From Spraguea lophii (taxonomy: Eukaryota > Microsporidia > Spragueidae): 39,361 nucleotides of DNA. This document shows positions 9,740 to 19,600 of this stretch, piece by piece; positions within the stretch are counted from its first letter, which is position 1; each line of letters begins with the position of its first letter. Made by a program: the position numbers and the translations under genes. The notes under the pieces are model-generated. The model worked only from the letters and a program-made list of their open reading frames with translations. It was not told the origin of the DNA and did no database searches. The stretch lies in contig LDOQ01000135.1 in assembly GCA_001887945.1 (NCBI GenBank), positions 1 through 39,361 of the forward strand, in the 5' to 3' direction.

Positions 9740-10201
9740 CTATTGATTTTGTTTCAATTCTTTTATTTTCATTTCTAAAATCATTTTTACCGCCTCTGTT
9801 ATTATTTCTTTTTTACTTCTTCTTGTTTTGACTTCAAAAAAATCCATCATTGCATTTATACCTAGATTTATAATATTTCTTCTTCTCGTTTCATATTCTG
9901 AATGCATTCGTTTTTTATCCATATTTTTTATTTTCTTCATTTGTTTATTATATTCTATGAATTTTTTAAGATTTTTATAATCAGCTGGTTTTATTTTTGA
10001 AATTTCTGTAAATAATGCTTCTATTTCTTTATAAGATTTATTTTTATCTACTGTTGTGTCTATGAATGACCATTCTTTATTTAATTGAAGTGTGGCAGAT
10101 GCTAATAGATCTAAACTACTCTTAAGTGTCTTTATGTTGTTAGAATTATTTTTAGATGATTTTTTGTTTTTTTCTTCTAGCATATCCTGATTTATAATCA
10201 T
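9740..10201 (-). CDS. Hypothetical charged helical protein, 153 aa
   Basis: I do not recognise this protein. It is very Lys-, Asn- and Glu-rich and is predicted by eye to be mostly helical: an N-terminal low-complexity Asn/Lys tract, a helix pair around residues 25-95, then MHSEYETRRRNIINLGINAMMDFFEV and a C-terminal helix EIITEAVKMILEMKIKEL. No transmembrane segment or signal peptide. No CCC motif precedes the first ATG; a second in-frame ATG six codons later (MLEEKNKK) is an equally possible start. Non-repetitive sequence in the second half favours a real gene. Confidence 0.6.
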   Translation of the reverse strand: MIINQDMLEEKNKKSSKNNSNNIKTLKSSLDLLASATLQLNKEWSFIDTTVDKNKSYKEIEALFTEISKIKPADYKNLKKFIEYNKQMKKIKNMDKKRMHSEYETRRRNIINLGINAMMDFFEVKTRRSKKEIITEAVKMILEMKIKELKQNQ

Positions 10202-10239
10202 ATCTTTTATATATTTGACAGGTATAGAAATTATTTTTC

Positions 10240-10550
10240 AAAAGGAGTGTAAATGTATTTGGTTAAAGGTAAGGTTAAAGGAGATTGTATATTATTTAAT
10301 ACAAATATATGGTTAAATGTGAAATAAAGGAGGTGTTTTTATTAAATAATATATCATTTGATAAAAAATATTTGGTTAGAGGGAATAATATATTGTTTAA
10401 TAAAAATTATTTTATTGGTTTTTTGTTTTTATAAGAGATTGATTATTTAATTAAAAATAATAATTTCAGGAGGTGATATTTTTATTAAATGATAGATTGT
10501 TTAATAAAAATATGTTTTACGTAATTATTTTTATTAATAAAATTTTTATT
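10240..10550. repeat. Degenerate repeats upstream of the hypothetical gene
   Basis: G-rich units containing AGGAGGTG followed by TTTTTATTAAAT occur at about 10330 and 10470, and TTTGGTTA-type words recur in between. On the coding strand of the minus-strand gene this is a C-rich, G-poor leader. Confidence 0.45.
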
Positions 10551-10570
10551 TATTGAAGTTTCTTGGTTAA

Positions 10571-10984
10571 TTGTTGTATATTATAATCTTTGGTTCCTAA
10601 AATACATCTAAACTTATATTAACTAGTTTTGCTACATGTATGTATTAATCTCTTTATACTCATGATTTTTAGGATATTAAATATGGTGTAATAATCATTT
10701 TATCCTCCTTAATCAAATTTTGATTTCTTTTCTGGTATAGCATTGGCCGAGTAATAAATCAATATAGAGATTGTAACCACATCTGCTAAGCATTATTTTA
10801 CTCTAGAGATGGTGTTATCATATGAAGCATATATAAAGTTACACTATCATATCTCCATCCAATCAACAACTTTTCTCTTCTATCTTTTATTTTTTTTTCT
10901 CTGAAAATTTTTTCTGTCCAAAGGATTCGAACACATTAGGATTGGAATTTGGTTGCCACTCCCCAACCACTGAATCAAACGGAC
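10571..10984 (-). mobile_element. Eroded SINE copy
   Basis: Minus-strand, AT-eroded relative of the intact SINE at 3798-4283. The tRNA-like head at about 10984-10914 keeps TTCAGTGGTTGGGGAGTGGCAACC and a B box GTGTTCGAATCC; the A-rich linker, GATGTGGTTACAATCTC-type body and TTAGTATAAGTTTA-type 3' part follow in the same order. No target-site duplication is evident. The small open frames inside it are not genes. Confidence 0.85.
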
Positions 10985-11277
10985 CTATTTTAAAAATAAA
11001 TAGGACAGGTCTTAACACATATATTATTCATATAACTTTATTATTTATAAACATATCAGTTTAAATTCTGACAAATATAAATATTTCATATTATGAATTA
11101 ACTGTAATTACTAATACAGAAGCATTTATAATAATAAGATATGTTTAATTGAAAAGTATAAATGATAAAATATAATAAATATATTTCGAATTTATTTTCT
11201 GATAATTTTTTATTTTATAAAATATATTTTTTCATGGTTAAAGATTTTGATAATATTTTTTTTTATAAAATATCCTC

Positions 11278-12060
11278 ATGGAAAATGAACTAAAGATTTT
11301 TAATAAAACAACAATAGAAACTGAAATAAAAGATAATATAAAAAATAATAGAGTAATTGCAGTTATGAGTGGTAAAGGTGGTGTGGGTAAGAGTACTACA
11401 ACGAGAATTTTATCTGAATATCTTAGTTTTAATGCTGGTGTCTGTATTATAGATTTTGATATCAATTCACCTGTCATGCCTATTATGACTAATACTCTTA
11501 ATGAATATATTTTAGAAGAAGATAAAATACATCCCATTAAAGTTAAAGAAAATTTATATTCCATATCAAGATCTAATTTAATAGCTTATGAAAATGAAAG
11601 AGCTATAGATCCTACTAAGAAACAAAGATTGATGTATAATATTTTAAAAAATATATCTACAGAAGATTTTAAATATATTATTTTTGATACACCACCAGGT
11701 GTAGAAGAGGAGCATATTAATATTGCACCATTTATAGATTATGCAATAATCGTATCTACACCGCAAGATCTTGCTTTAGATGATGTAAAAAGACAATTAT
11801 CATTTTGTAAAAAAGCAGGTGTTAAAATTCTAGGAATAGTAGAAAATATGAAAAATTATATTTGTAGGAAATGTAATAAAGAAAATATTATCTTCAGTGG
11901 ATCTAATGTTAAAAAATATTGTGATGAAAAAAATATTGAATATTTAGGAGAAATAAAAATAAAACAAGAAATAGTTAAAGCTATGGATAGTGGATGTTTT
12001 ATAGAAGAAGAAACAATTAAAAAAATAAGTGAAAAAATTACAGAAAAATATTTAGAATAA
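11278..12060 (+). CDS. Cfd1/Nbp35-type P-loop ATPase (cytosolic Fe-S cluster scaffold)
   Basis: A 260-residue Mrp/NBP35-family NTPase. The deviant Walker A GKGGVGKST is at residues 32-40, IIDFDINSP at 57-64, YIIFDTPPGV at 133-142, and a C-terminal CRKC (196-199) corresponds to the conserved CxxC that binds the bridging Fe-S cluster. The protein begins only about 25 residues before the P-loop and lacks the N-terminal four-Cys ferredoxin-like motif of Nbp35, so it is closest to Cfd1/NUBP2. In the cytosolic iron-sulphur assembly pathway Cfd1 and Nbp35 form a heteromeric scaffold fed by the mitosome. TATCCTC lies directly before the ATG. Confidence 0.92.
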   Translation: MENELKIFNKTTIETEIKDNIKNNRVIAVMSGKGGVGKSTTTRILSEYLSFNAGVCIIDFDINSPVMPIMTNTLNEYILEEDKIHPIKVKENLYSISRSNLIAYENERAIDPTKKQRLMYNILKNISTEDFKYIIFDTPPGVEEEHINIAPFIDYAIIVSTPQDLALDDVKRQLSFCKKAGVKILGIVENMKNYICRKCNKENIIFSGSNVKKYCDEKNIEYLGEIKIKQEIVKAMDSGCFIEEETIKKISEKITEKYLE

Positions 12061-12256
12061 GAAAATTAAAATTTTATATAAAATATATTGCTTCATCATT
12101 GCATGGTTAATTTTTTATATAAAATTTTAAAAATGTTATTAAATTTTGTTTTAATCGGTAGAATCAAGGAAAAAAATATGCTAATTATTATTACAGAGAA
12201 AAAAATACTTTTATAAAACTTTTATTTTAAAAATATTCTCGGCGTATATTCATAGG

Positions 12257-13660
12257 TTAATAAAAAAACAGATGAAGTCTTATTTCACCATAACATCTCA
12301 TTGGTTCACATATCCGTTCTTTTTTATCAAGTGCTAACAATTTTTCCATCAGATCTTTGAAATTTGGATCTTTATTCTGAAAATTTATCTTTGTTATTTC
12401 ACCATTTCTCAAGTAATTAAGAATATCTTCAGTGGTATATGGAGGTCTCTCTTCAAATAAAATATAGAATATAACAGCAAATGACCATATATCCGCATCA
12501 AATCCTACGGGTTTTCCATCCATCACCTCTGGTGAACACTGAAGTAGAGTCCGTTTTCGAATAATCATTTTACTATTGAAATCTAAAAGTTTCGACATTC
12601 CAAAGTCAATAATTTTTACACCAAAATCTTTATCTAACATAATATTAGCGAAATGGAGATCCAAATGAACAATACCGAGGATATGTAAATGTTCTAATCC
12701 ATCTAATAATTGCATTACTATATTTTTCTTTAGATCATCACTCCATACATGAATAGATTCAGAAAACATTTCTCCTAATGCTTTACCAGCGATAAATTCT
12801 GATATTGTAATTGCATGATCAGGGCAAATGACATATGCATATAGTTCCATGATATTGTGATGACGGTTTGCTTTAATAATATCGCATATTTGTTGAGTGT
12901 TTTTAATATATGATGTTTCAGAGTTTTCGCTATCTAACAATTCACATACAAATGCAAATTTTATTTTTTTATCTTTTGCATGTTCAAAGAAATATGCTAT
13001 TCTTTGAAACCCACTACCGATGTTTCCTTTACATTTAAAATGCTTGTTTAATTCATAATAAAACATCGCCTCGTTTTTGGAAAAAAGAGGTTCTAAAACT
13101 TTTAACTTTTTAGCATGCTCTTTAGGACTTTCATCTTTTTGTTTTCCCTTCTTTTTCAATTTTTTTAATATGGCAGCACTATCAAAATCTTTATGTTTTT
13201 TCGGATCTTTTGGTCTTGCACCCATATCTCGGTTCGATGCATGCCAATTAGCTGGGTCACTTAAAGCCATTTCTTCATGTAAAAGTGGACTGTTACTCTC
13301 AGGTTCTAAACATAAGCACAATGATGATAACGAACGGTGGCGTCTGATTTGAGTTCCACCCTTTTTAAAATATTTCTTATATGAATCATTTTTCCTTTCA
13401 AATTTACAATTTGTGCATTTAAACTTAAAATGAAAAAATCCTTTTAATTTAGACTTGATTGTATCATATTTATTTTGACCTTTTATACGTTCGTATCGAT
13501 ATTCAGGAGAACATCTTTTTAAAAATCCAAATAAAAAACTTTTTCTATTATTTTCATCTGAATCACTAACATATTGTTTATATATTTGATCTCTTTCGTC
13601 CAATTCCAATCTTGAAACAGCACAATACACAAAAGAATCGAGTAATATTAAAGACAACAT
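12257..13660 (-). CDS. Atypical protein kinase with possible signal peptide
   Basis: A 467-residue protein with a kinase-like fold in its C-terminal half. The catalytic loop reads VHLDLHFANI (331-340): the Asp (334) and Asn (339) are kept but HRD is HLD and the following Lys is His. DFG (352-354), SPE in place of APE (376-378) and DADIWSF (388-394) are present. The glycine loop is IGSGFQRIAYFF (214-225), missing the third Gly, and the beta3 segment FAFVCEL has no VAIK lysine, so activity is doubtful. The N-terminus (LSLILLDSFVYCAVS) could be a signal peptide. Residues 20-200 are Lys-rich with CTNC (82-85) and CLC (115-117). No CCC motif precedes the ATG. It could be a secreted (pseudo)kinase or just a diverged cytosolic one. 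Confidence 0.88.
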   Translation of the reverse strand: MLSLILLDSFVYCAVSRLELDERDQIYKQYVSDSDENNRKSFLFGFLKRCSPEYRYERIKGQNKYDTIKSKLKGFFHFKFKCTNCKFERKNDSYKKYFKKGGTQIRRHRSLSSLCLCLEPESNSPLLHEEMALSDPANWHASNRDMGARPKDPKKHKDFDSAAILKKLKKKGKQKDESPKEHAKKLKVLEPLFSKNEAMFYYELNKHFKCKGNIGSGFQRIAYFFEHAKDKKIKFAFVCELLDSENSETSYIKNTQQICDIIKANRHHNIMELYAYVICPDHAITISEFIAGKALGEMFSESIHVWSDDLKKNIVMQLLDGLEHLHILGIVHLDLHFANIMLDKDFGVKIIDFGMSKLLDFNSKMIIRKRTLLQCSPEVMDGKPVGFDADIWSFAVIFYILFEERPPYTTEDILNYLRNGEITKINFQNKDPNFKDLMEKLLALDKKERICEPMRCYGEIRLHLFFY

Positions 13661-15049
13661 GTTTACACAAAAATATGCAATTTTATAATGAAACGTAATC
13701 GGTAATTTCTATTTTAAGAAATATTCCATTTTAATTAGGTAAATACTTTAGTAAAAGTTTTTTAAAATTCAATATAATGAATTTTATCATTTTAATATCT
13801 TTATTTTTCAGAAGAAAACAAAAAATATATTTTATATTCGAATTTATAAAAACTTGAGAAATACTTTTTTTTGTTTACATCACCGGATGTGTAACTACTA
13901 TTATGGTAAACACCTTAGTTTAATTAACGTTAGTCTATTTTAACAACAATAATATTAAAATATCATTCTATTAATTATATTCAATATTTCCAAATAAGCA
14001 TAATTGATTATTATAAAAACGTTTTTTCTATTATTCATGAATACCTTAACAATCTACTTTTTTACAGCATTTTCTCAAAGAATTCGCGAAATTCAAAATT
14101 TTAAAATATTCATTCAAAAAACAGTGTTATAACATTTTAATATTTACTTTATATATAACAATATATTTATAAATATTATATATAACGTTTTTATATAAAT
14201 ATTTTATTTAAATTTTTAAATTTTTAATAAAAATCCTATTTATAGAAAAACTCATTAATAAATTACAACATATAATAATATGTAATATTTATTTATAATA
14301 TTTCTTTAACTTATAATTTCTAAGTAATACAATATATAACTTAATTTTATATTATTATTATATTATTATTATTATTATTACCCATATAAACATCAAAATT
14401 ATTTTAGATATGAATTAACAATACACTCTCGTAATAAAAAATGGTTAAATACAATTTTCTACTCTTCCAATACAATAATAAACTACATAGACCAATATTC
14501 CAATATTATTATCTATTTAAAAAATTAAAAAATGATCCAATTATACTATTTCACAACATCTTAAAACTTAATTATCATAGTAATATATTTCAACTCTACC
14601 TATCATAGTAATATATTTATATCGTGATATATTAAATCTAATTATCAGCGTAATATATTTATATTGCTTATTAAAATTTAATTACCATAGTAATATATTT
14701 ATATCTTATAATCAACAAGAATAAAAAACAATAGAATAAATTATTAATTAGCTATAAAAAAATAAAATAATAATATTCTATATCCTTAACTTTAAAACCA
14801 ATATATAAAATATATTTTTAAATAAATTATGATTTACACATATTTTAAAATAATAAATATTTTAATAAGAATCAAAATCTTTCACAAATAATATATCACT
14901 ATTGTTTAATTTATTATAAATAAATATTACATCTTTATTATATTACATCTCATATAAACATTATATATTTATTACATTATATTTCATATAAATATTACAT
15001 CTTCATCACATATTTATTACTTATTATTTTTTTATTATCCCATTGTTAT
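13661..15049. other. Divergent intergenic region, AT-rich
   Basis: About 1.4 kb between the divergent kinase and SBDS genes. No gene seen. It includes a degenerate tandem repeat (14571-14705) and, near the SBDS start, a stretch on the + strand almost without G (about 14930-15049). Confidence 0.5.
14571..14705. repeat. Degenerate tandem repeat, 4 units
   Basis: Four copies of TTAATTATCATAGTAATATATTTAT-like units; the word TAATATATTT starts at 14581, 14609, 14651 and 14691 (spacings 28, 42, 40). Confidence 0.7.
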
Positions 15050-15988
15050 ATGGCAATAATATTTGAAAAAACAAAAAAACTTATAAACGTATCAATAGTT
15101 ACACTTAAAAAATATAATAAACGTTATGAGTTAGCTGTTATACCTAACAAATTACTTTTATATCGTGAAAATAAAATAGAATTATCAGAAGTATTACATA
15201 CATGGACTATATTTAAAGATGTATCAGAAGGAACAATATGTAGTAAAGAAGATCTAGCATTATTTTATAGTAATAATAATAAAAATAATAATAATAGCGA
15301 AAAGAGTGATGAGAATGATAGTGGTAATATGAAAAGTGATAAAAATACTAAAGATAATATAAACAATATAAACACCAATAATAATATAAACAATACAAAC
15401 AATATAAATAATGCTGATAATAAAATATTTATAATTAAACAGATATTAAAAGAAGGTACACTTAGAATTACATCATTTACAAGAAATATTTTATTTAAAC
15501 AAAAAGAAAATGAAATAATAAATTATCTTCAAAAGAATATTTTAAAAGATAATAAATATATTACAAGAGATAAAATAATAAATATAGTATCTAAATATAA
15601 TATTACAGAAAAAGATTCTAAAATACAAGCTAAAGAGATTATTCAGCAATTAGAAAAAGAAGGATATGTACAGAAACATATGAAATTAAAAGTTTATAAT
15701 AGAAATTATAATAAAAGTGGTAGGAAGTCTAATAATAGTAAATCTAACATTAAAGTTAATATAAATAATAAAGATATAAATAATAATACTAATACAATTA
15801 ACAATAATACTAATAATATTATTATATGTAGAAGTAAAGAATACGGAGAGGTAATAGAATATAATGATTATTTTATTATAAAATTACATCCTAAGAATTT
15901 TAAAAAATATATTCAATTATTAAATAATATAGAAATTAAATATAATATATTACCATCTGATGAAGTAGAAGAAGAAGAGATATGTTAA
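15050..15988 (+). CDS. SDO1: SBDS/Sdo1 ribosome maturation protein with Asn-rich insertions
   Basis: A 312-residue SBDS-family protein. Domain I is clear: LINVSIVTLKKYNKRYELAV, LSEVLHTWTIFKDVSEG and SKEDLALFY match the FYSH domain (LTNVAVVRMKRxGKRFEIA, LDEVLQT..VFVNVSKG, KKEDL..AF). Domain II follows (KQILKEGTLRI ... YITRDKIINIVSKYNI) with HMKLKVY at its end, and a short domain III. Sdo1 works with Efl1 to release eIF6 from pre-60S subunits. Two Asn-rich insertions, residues about 74-124 and 221-257, fall exactly at the domain I/II and II/III linkers, making it longer than the usual 250 aa. CCC lies 10 bases before the ATG. Confidence 0.93.
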   Translation: MAIIFEKTKKLINVSIVTLKKYNKRYELAVIPNKLLLYRENKIELSEVLHTWTIFKDVSEGTICSKEDLALFYSNNNKNNNNSEKSDENDSGNMKSDKNTKDNINNINTNNNINNTNNINNADNKIFIIKQILKEGTLRITSFTRNILFKQKENEIINYLQKNILKDNKYITRDKIINIVSKYNITEKDSKIQAKEIIQQLEKEGYVQKHMKLKVYNRNYNKSGRKSNNSKSNIKVNINNKDINNNTNTINNNTNNIIICRSKEYGEVIEYNDYFIIKLHPKNFKKYIQLLNNIEIKYNILPSDEVEEEEIC

Positions 15989-16014
15989 ATTAATAAATAT
16001 TTTATAATATAATA

Positions 16015-16130
16015 TATATTGTATTAGGGTTATGATAGGTTATAATGTTTATTATTATTTATTTTTAAATATAATGTATGGTTATTTATCTTATATTGTA
16101 TTAGGGTTATAATAGGTTAGGTTATAATAA
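16015..16130. repeat. Two copies of a GTATTAGGGTTAT repeat
   Basis: GTATTAGGGTTATRATAGGTTA occurs at 16021 and at 16098, 77 bp apart, between SBDS and the proteasome gene. The TTAGGG core is not arrayed and is not telomeric. Confidence 0.6.
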
Positions 16131-16261
16131 ATATTTAATTATATTAATTCTATTATACTTATCATATACCTATTACCATTGTATACTTATAATCATCTAA
16201 ATAAATATATTATTAATATATTTTAAAGATAGATTCTTAATTAATATTTTTGTTTACCCTT

Positions 16262-16951
16262 ATGTCTGAAGTATATGACAATTACAGTATATTTGCACCT
16301 GAAGGAAAAGTACGTTCTTTTTCATCTGTTGAAAATACTGTTAGTCTTGGAAATATTTGTTTAGGAATAGTATCTAAAGATTATGGTATTATTATTGGAT
16401 ACATGGGAGAAGATAATGGATTACAATATCTTTCTCCTAAGATTCATCGTATTACGAATAATTCTATATTTTCTTTTGCTGGTATTACGAACGATGGTTT
16501 AGAAATTGTGAATTATCTTTTGCATAAATCCGTTGAAGAAGATGTTGGAAGGGATAGAGAATTAGACCCTATGTGTGTATTTGATGATTATAGTTTCTCT
16601 GCAGCAGAAAAGGGTGTATTTGTATCTAAAAGATTATGTGGTGCAGGTGGAATGTTATTATCATGGTATAATAATAATATTTATCTTGTGGAAATATCAC
16701 CGTTAGGTGTTATTAGAAGAATGAAAGCTTCTGCAATGGGACATAGATCACAATCAGCAAAAACTATTCTTCAGAAAAGTGTGGAAGAAATAAATAGTAT
16801 GGATTTAAAAGAATTGATACATTTGGGTGTGGATTCTATAAAAAATACAAATGTGAAAGACGTACATGAACATAATTTGGATGTGTGGGTAGTGGATAAA
16901 AATGGTGGAAGAAAAATTGATGTAGAAGAATTGAAAAATATTTTAAAATAA
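16262..16951 (+). CDS. PRE5: 20S proteasome subunit alpha6-like (Pre5/PSMA1)
   Basis: A 229-residue proteasome alpha-type subunit. The N-terminus YDNYSIFAPEGKVRSFSSVENTV corresponds to the alpha signature (YD...FSPeGrLfQVEYA.eAv), although the usual QVEYA is not conserved. KIHRITNNSIFSFAGITNDGLEIVNYL and SWYNNNIYLVEISPLGVIRRMKASAMGHRSQSAKTIL follow; the R-SQSA-T-L stretch is most like alpha6. Alpha subunits form the gated outer ring and carry no catalytic Thr. The start is the ATG at 16262 because ACCCTT precedes it directly; extending to an upstream TTG would read through this motif. Confidence 0.88.
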   Translation: MSEVYDNYSIFAPEGKVRSFSSVENTVSLGNICLGIVSKDYGIIIGYMGEDNGLQYLSPKIHRITNNSIFSFAGITNDGLEIVNYLLHKSVEEDVGRDRELDPMCVFDDYSFSAAEKGVFVSKRLCGAGGMLLSWYNNNIYLVEISPLGVIRRMKASAMGHRSQSAKTILQKSVEEINSMDLKELIHLGVDSIKNTNVKDVHEHNLDVWVVDKNGGRKIDVEELKNILK

Positions 16952-17328
16952 AAAATTAATAACAGTAATATAAATATTTTAAAATAAATGTTTATACTAT
17001 CAAATGTTATAATAATAATTTTAATGATAAATGTTATGTATTTTTTAATATAAATACTTATTCTTAATTATCATTCACCTTTACAATATATTTATTATTC
17101 TTAATTATCATTCTTCTTTATAATTATCATTACCGTCACTATCAACTATCAACTATAATTATCATTACTATCATTATAACATTTACTATCAACTATAATT
17201 ATATTCATTATAACATTTATATTCTCCTCTACAATATCCATTACCATCATTAATTATAACACTCTCCTTTATAATACTTATCACTCATTATAACTCTCAT
17301 TTTATTTGTTGTTTTATTTCTACCCCTT
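16952..17328. promoter_or_regulatory. G-depleted leader with tandem repeats before Not4
   Basis: About 375 bp. From about 17085 to 17328 the + strand has almost no G and consists of repeated TATCAACTATAATTATCATT- and ACTATCATTATAACATT-type units, ending in ACCCCTT-ATG. Confidence 0.6.
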
Positions 17329-17919
17329 ATGTCCAATATCTTCAATACTATAGAAACACGTGATATGTCTGAACACGATAAGAGTGGTTTACGTGTTATA
17401 CAAAAGAATTTAGTATACGTGATTGGTATTCCATACAAATACGGCTGTGAAGAATTGTTAAAAAACAATGATTTTTTCGGTCAATTTGGCCATATAAAAA
17501 AACTGGTATTAAAAAATAGATCATCTGAAAATAGTATTAGTTGTTATATTACGTACGCTACTGAGAAAGATGCAGTATATTGTATATCTGAAGTAGATGA
17601 ATCATTATTAGATGGAAGAATTATAAAATGTACTTTTGGTACTACAAAATATTGTTCATTTTTTTTAAAAAATCAATTATGTCAAAATACCGATTGTATG
17701 TATTTGCATGAAAATGGAAAAGAGAAGGATTCATTGACCAAAGAGGAAATGGCAATGGGTAAAAGTAAATTGCATAATTTTAAAATCATAAATAAAAATA
17801 AAGAAAGAATAGGTAAGAATAATAATATGTATAAAAATATCAAAAGTTTATTTGTTTATAAAGATAATGAGGTGTATACACCACCAAGGAAAATATATTT
17901 TAATTTAGATGATTTATAG
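17329..17919 (+). CDS. NOT4: Not4-like RRM plus CCCH protein without RING
   Basis: A 196-residue protein whose residues 22-145 match the RRM and CCCH segments of Not4/CNOT4: LRVIQKNLVYVIGIP, FGQFGHIKKLVL, CYITYATEKDAVYCISEVD, LDGRIIKCTFGTTKYCSFFLKN, and the zinc finger C109-x8-C118-x4-C123-x3-H127 ending CMYLHENG, then DSLTKEEM. Not4 is the E3 ligase subunit of CCR4-NOT; its N-terminal C4C4 RING recruits Ubc4/5-type E2s. Here only about 20 residues precede the RRM and there is no RING in the gene or in the leader before it. The ACCCCTT motif directly before the ATG makes this the true start. The remaining part would bind RNA but could not ligate ubiquitin by itself. Confidence 0.93.
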   Translation: MSNIFNTIETRDMSEHDKSGLRVIQKNLVYVIGIPYKYGCEELLKNNDFFGQFGHIKKLVLKNRSSENSISCYITYATEKDAVYCISEVDESLLDGRIIKCTFGTTKYCSFFLKNQLCQNTDCMYLHENGKEKDSLTKEEMAMGKSKLHNFKIINKNKERIGKNNNMYKNIKSLFVYKDNEVYTPPRKIYFNLDDL

Positions 17920-18567
17920 ATGCTATGATGCTAAGATGTGTGTGATGGTAAGACGTGAGATGGTATGATAGTATGTGATAATGTGATAAATAATAGTAAG
18001 ATAGAATAAATAATATATTTTATTATATTTAATTATTATCTATTGTAAATATTAAAGAAATATAAATTAACACAGTTAAAATAAAATATTTTATTATAAA
18101 TATAAATAATATTTTTTATATTCTGTTACATATATAATTGTATTATATTCTGTTACATATAAAATTTATATCATATTACAGTTAATAGTATTTAAATGAA
18201 GAATAGAAAATATAAAATATCTCCTTTATTTAAAAACTAATTTAAATATTTTATAATACAATTATTTTAATTTAATTTCTTTTCTAATCGTAGATTTAAG
18301 ACTAAAGAGATAATAAATAATTGTAATAAAAATTTATTAATATATTTTTAAATTAAAATATTTTTAATTTAATTTTTAAAATATCAAATCATAGTTTAAT
18401 TTATTATAAAAATAAAAATATATTTCTATCAATTATCATCTTCATTTTAATTTATCACTCACATTCCACTTACTCACAATATCACAGTATAACAATATAA
18501 CTTTAATTTATAACTTTAATTTATTTTTAATTTAAATTATAATTTTATTTTTATCATCTTACCCCTT
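17920..18567. other. Intergenic AT-rich region
   Basis: About 650 bp with no recognisable gene. The last 140 bp before the next ATG are almost free of G on the + strand and end in ACCCCTT. Confidence 0.5.
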
Positions 18568-18927
18568 ATGCTATATAAAATATTAAAACTAATATTAGAA
18601 GAAGATACATTTTCTATTTTCGGTACATATCCATTAGATTATAATCTTTCTCATATTGCTTCTAATGAATATAAGACTGTTGAAGAATTGGAAAATACAT
18701 TATTATTATTTTTTAATAATATGCTGGATCTTCCAGTAAATTCATTTTTTTACAATGAAGCAGTGCGTATGAAAAGATTTACAGAAAAAATATTTAGAAA
18801 TTTAGAAAAACAGAGTGATGTGGATATTGATTATACAGATCATATGATAGATATATATACAGATACAACAGAAGAATATATAGATGTGCCTATTATGGGT
18901 GAGCATATAGATTTTGTATTAAAATAA
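18568..18927 (+). CDS. Small bromodomain-like protein, 119 aa
   Basis: The ATG is directly preceded by ACCCCTT. The first 82 residues resemble a shortened bromodomain: helix Z (LYKILKLILEED), F..YPLDY in the ZA region, SNEYKTVEELENTLLLFFNN corresponding to Y-TVEEL..D..L...N, then FYNEAVRMKRFTEKIFRNLEKQ as helix C. The expected I-x-x-PMDL stretch is missing and the acetyl-lysine Asn is not certain. The C-terminal 37 residues are acidic. Bromodomains read acetylated histones in chromatin complexes such as SAGA or RSC. At 119 aa it is little more than the domain itself. The assignment is by pattern and moderately sure. Confidence 0.7.
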   Translation: MLYKILKLILEEDTFSIFGTYPLDYNLSHIASNEYKTVEELENTLLLFFNNMLDLPVNSFFYNEAVRMKRFTEKIFRNLEKQSDVDIDYTDHMIDIYTDTTEEYIDVPIMGEHIDFVLK

Positions 18928-19230
18928 TTATATATTTTATTTATAAAGTATTATTTGTAAATAAATTATTATAATTAATATTTTTTTTTGTATGATTTGA
19001 TGATATGGTAGTGTGATAATATTTTATATGGTTTAATATCTGAATATTTTGTATAACGTATATTGATAGTATAATGATATTTTATAATAACAATTAAATA
19101 TCTGAATAATATTTTATATATATCAATATTTTATAGAATAATAGTTTAACCAGTGTATCTATTGCAATAAATAACAATTTAAAATAATTGAATTATAGTA
19201 GATTATAATAAAATAGATTATAATAGATTA

Positions 19231-19262
19231 CAAAGCTTCTATAAATAAAAGTTTCATTTTAA
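19231..19262 (+). mobile_element. Possible SINE 3'-end scrap
   Basis: ATAAATAAAAGTTTCATT is identical to 18 bases of the intact SINE tail (about 4258-4274), preceded by AAGCTT-like sequence as there and followed by T/A-rich sequence. Short and AT-rich, so chance is not excluded. Confidence 0.35.
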
Positions 19263-19476
19263 AAAGTATATTACTGTTTGTTTATAATAATTTTATATAA
19301 AATTATCTTTTACAAAAAACAATGTATTTTTATTTATTCTTTTTCTTTTAAATTATTACTTATTTATTAGTTGTTATTTTTTTTATTGTTGTATTTTTTA
19401 TTATCACTTACTGTTAGTTATTATATCTCTTATCATTTGTTATCATCTGTTATTACCAATTACTGTTATATCTCTT

Positions 19477-19600
19477 ATCATCTCACTTATTACCATTTCA
19501 CCTGCCATACCTCTTACTACTACCTATTACTCATTACTACCAGTCATTACCATCTCACCTGCCTATTACTCATTACTACCAGTCATTACTTATCATTATT
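19477..19600. repeat. Tandem repeat, 39-bp period
   Basis: CCTATTACTCATTACTACCA followed by GTCATTAC starts at 19523 and again, identical, at 19562. Related CATCTCACCTGC spacers lie before and between. It forms the 3' flank of the Myb gene. Confidence 0.8.

Noticed and set aside
16021..16110. Telomeric repeat
   Set aside because: TTAGGG appears only once in each of two separate 22-bp units and is not arrayed.
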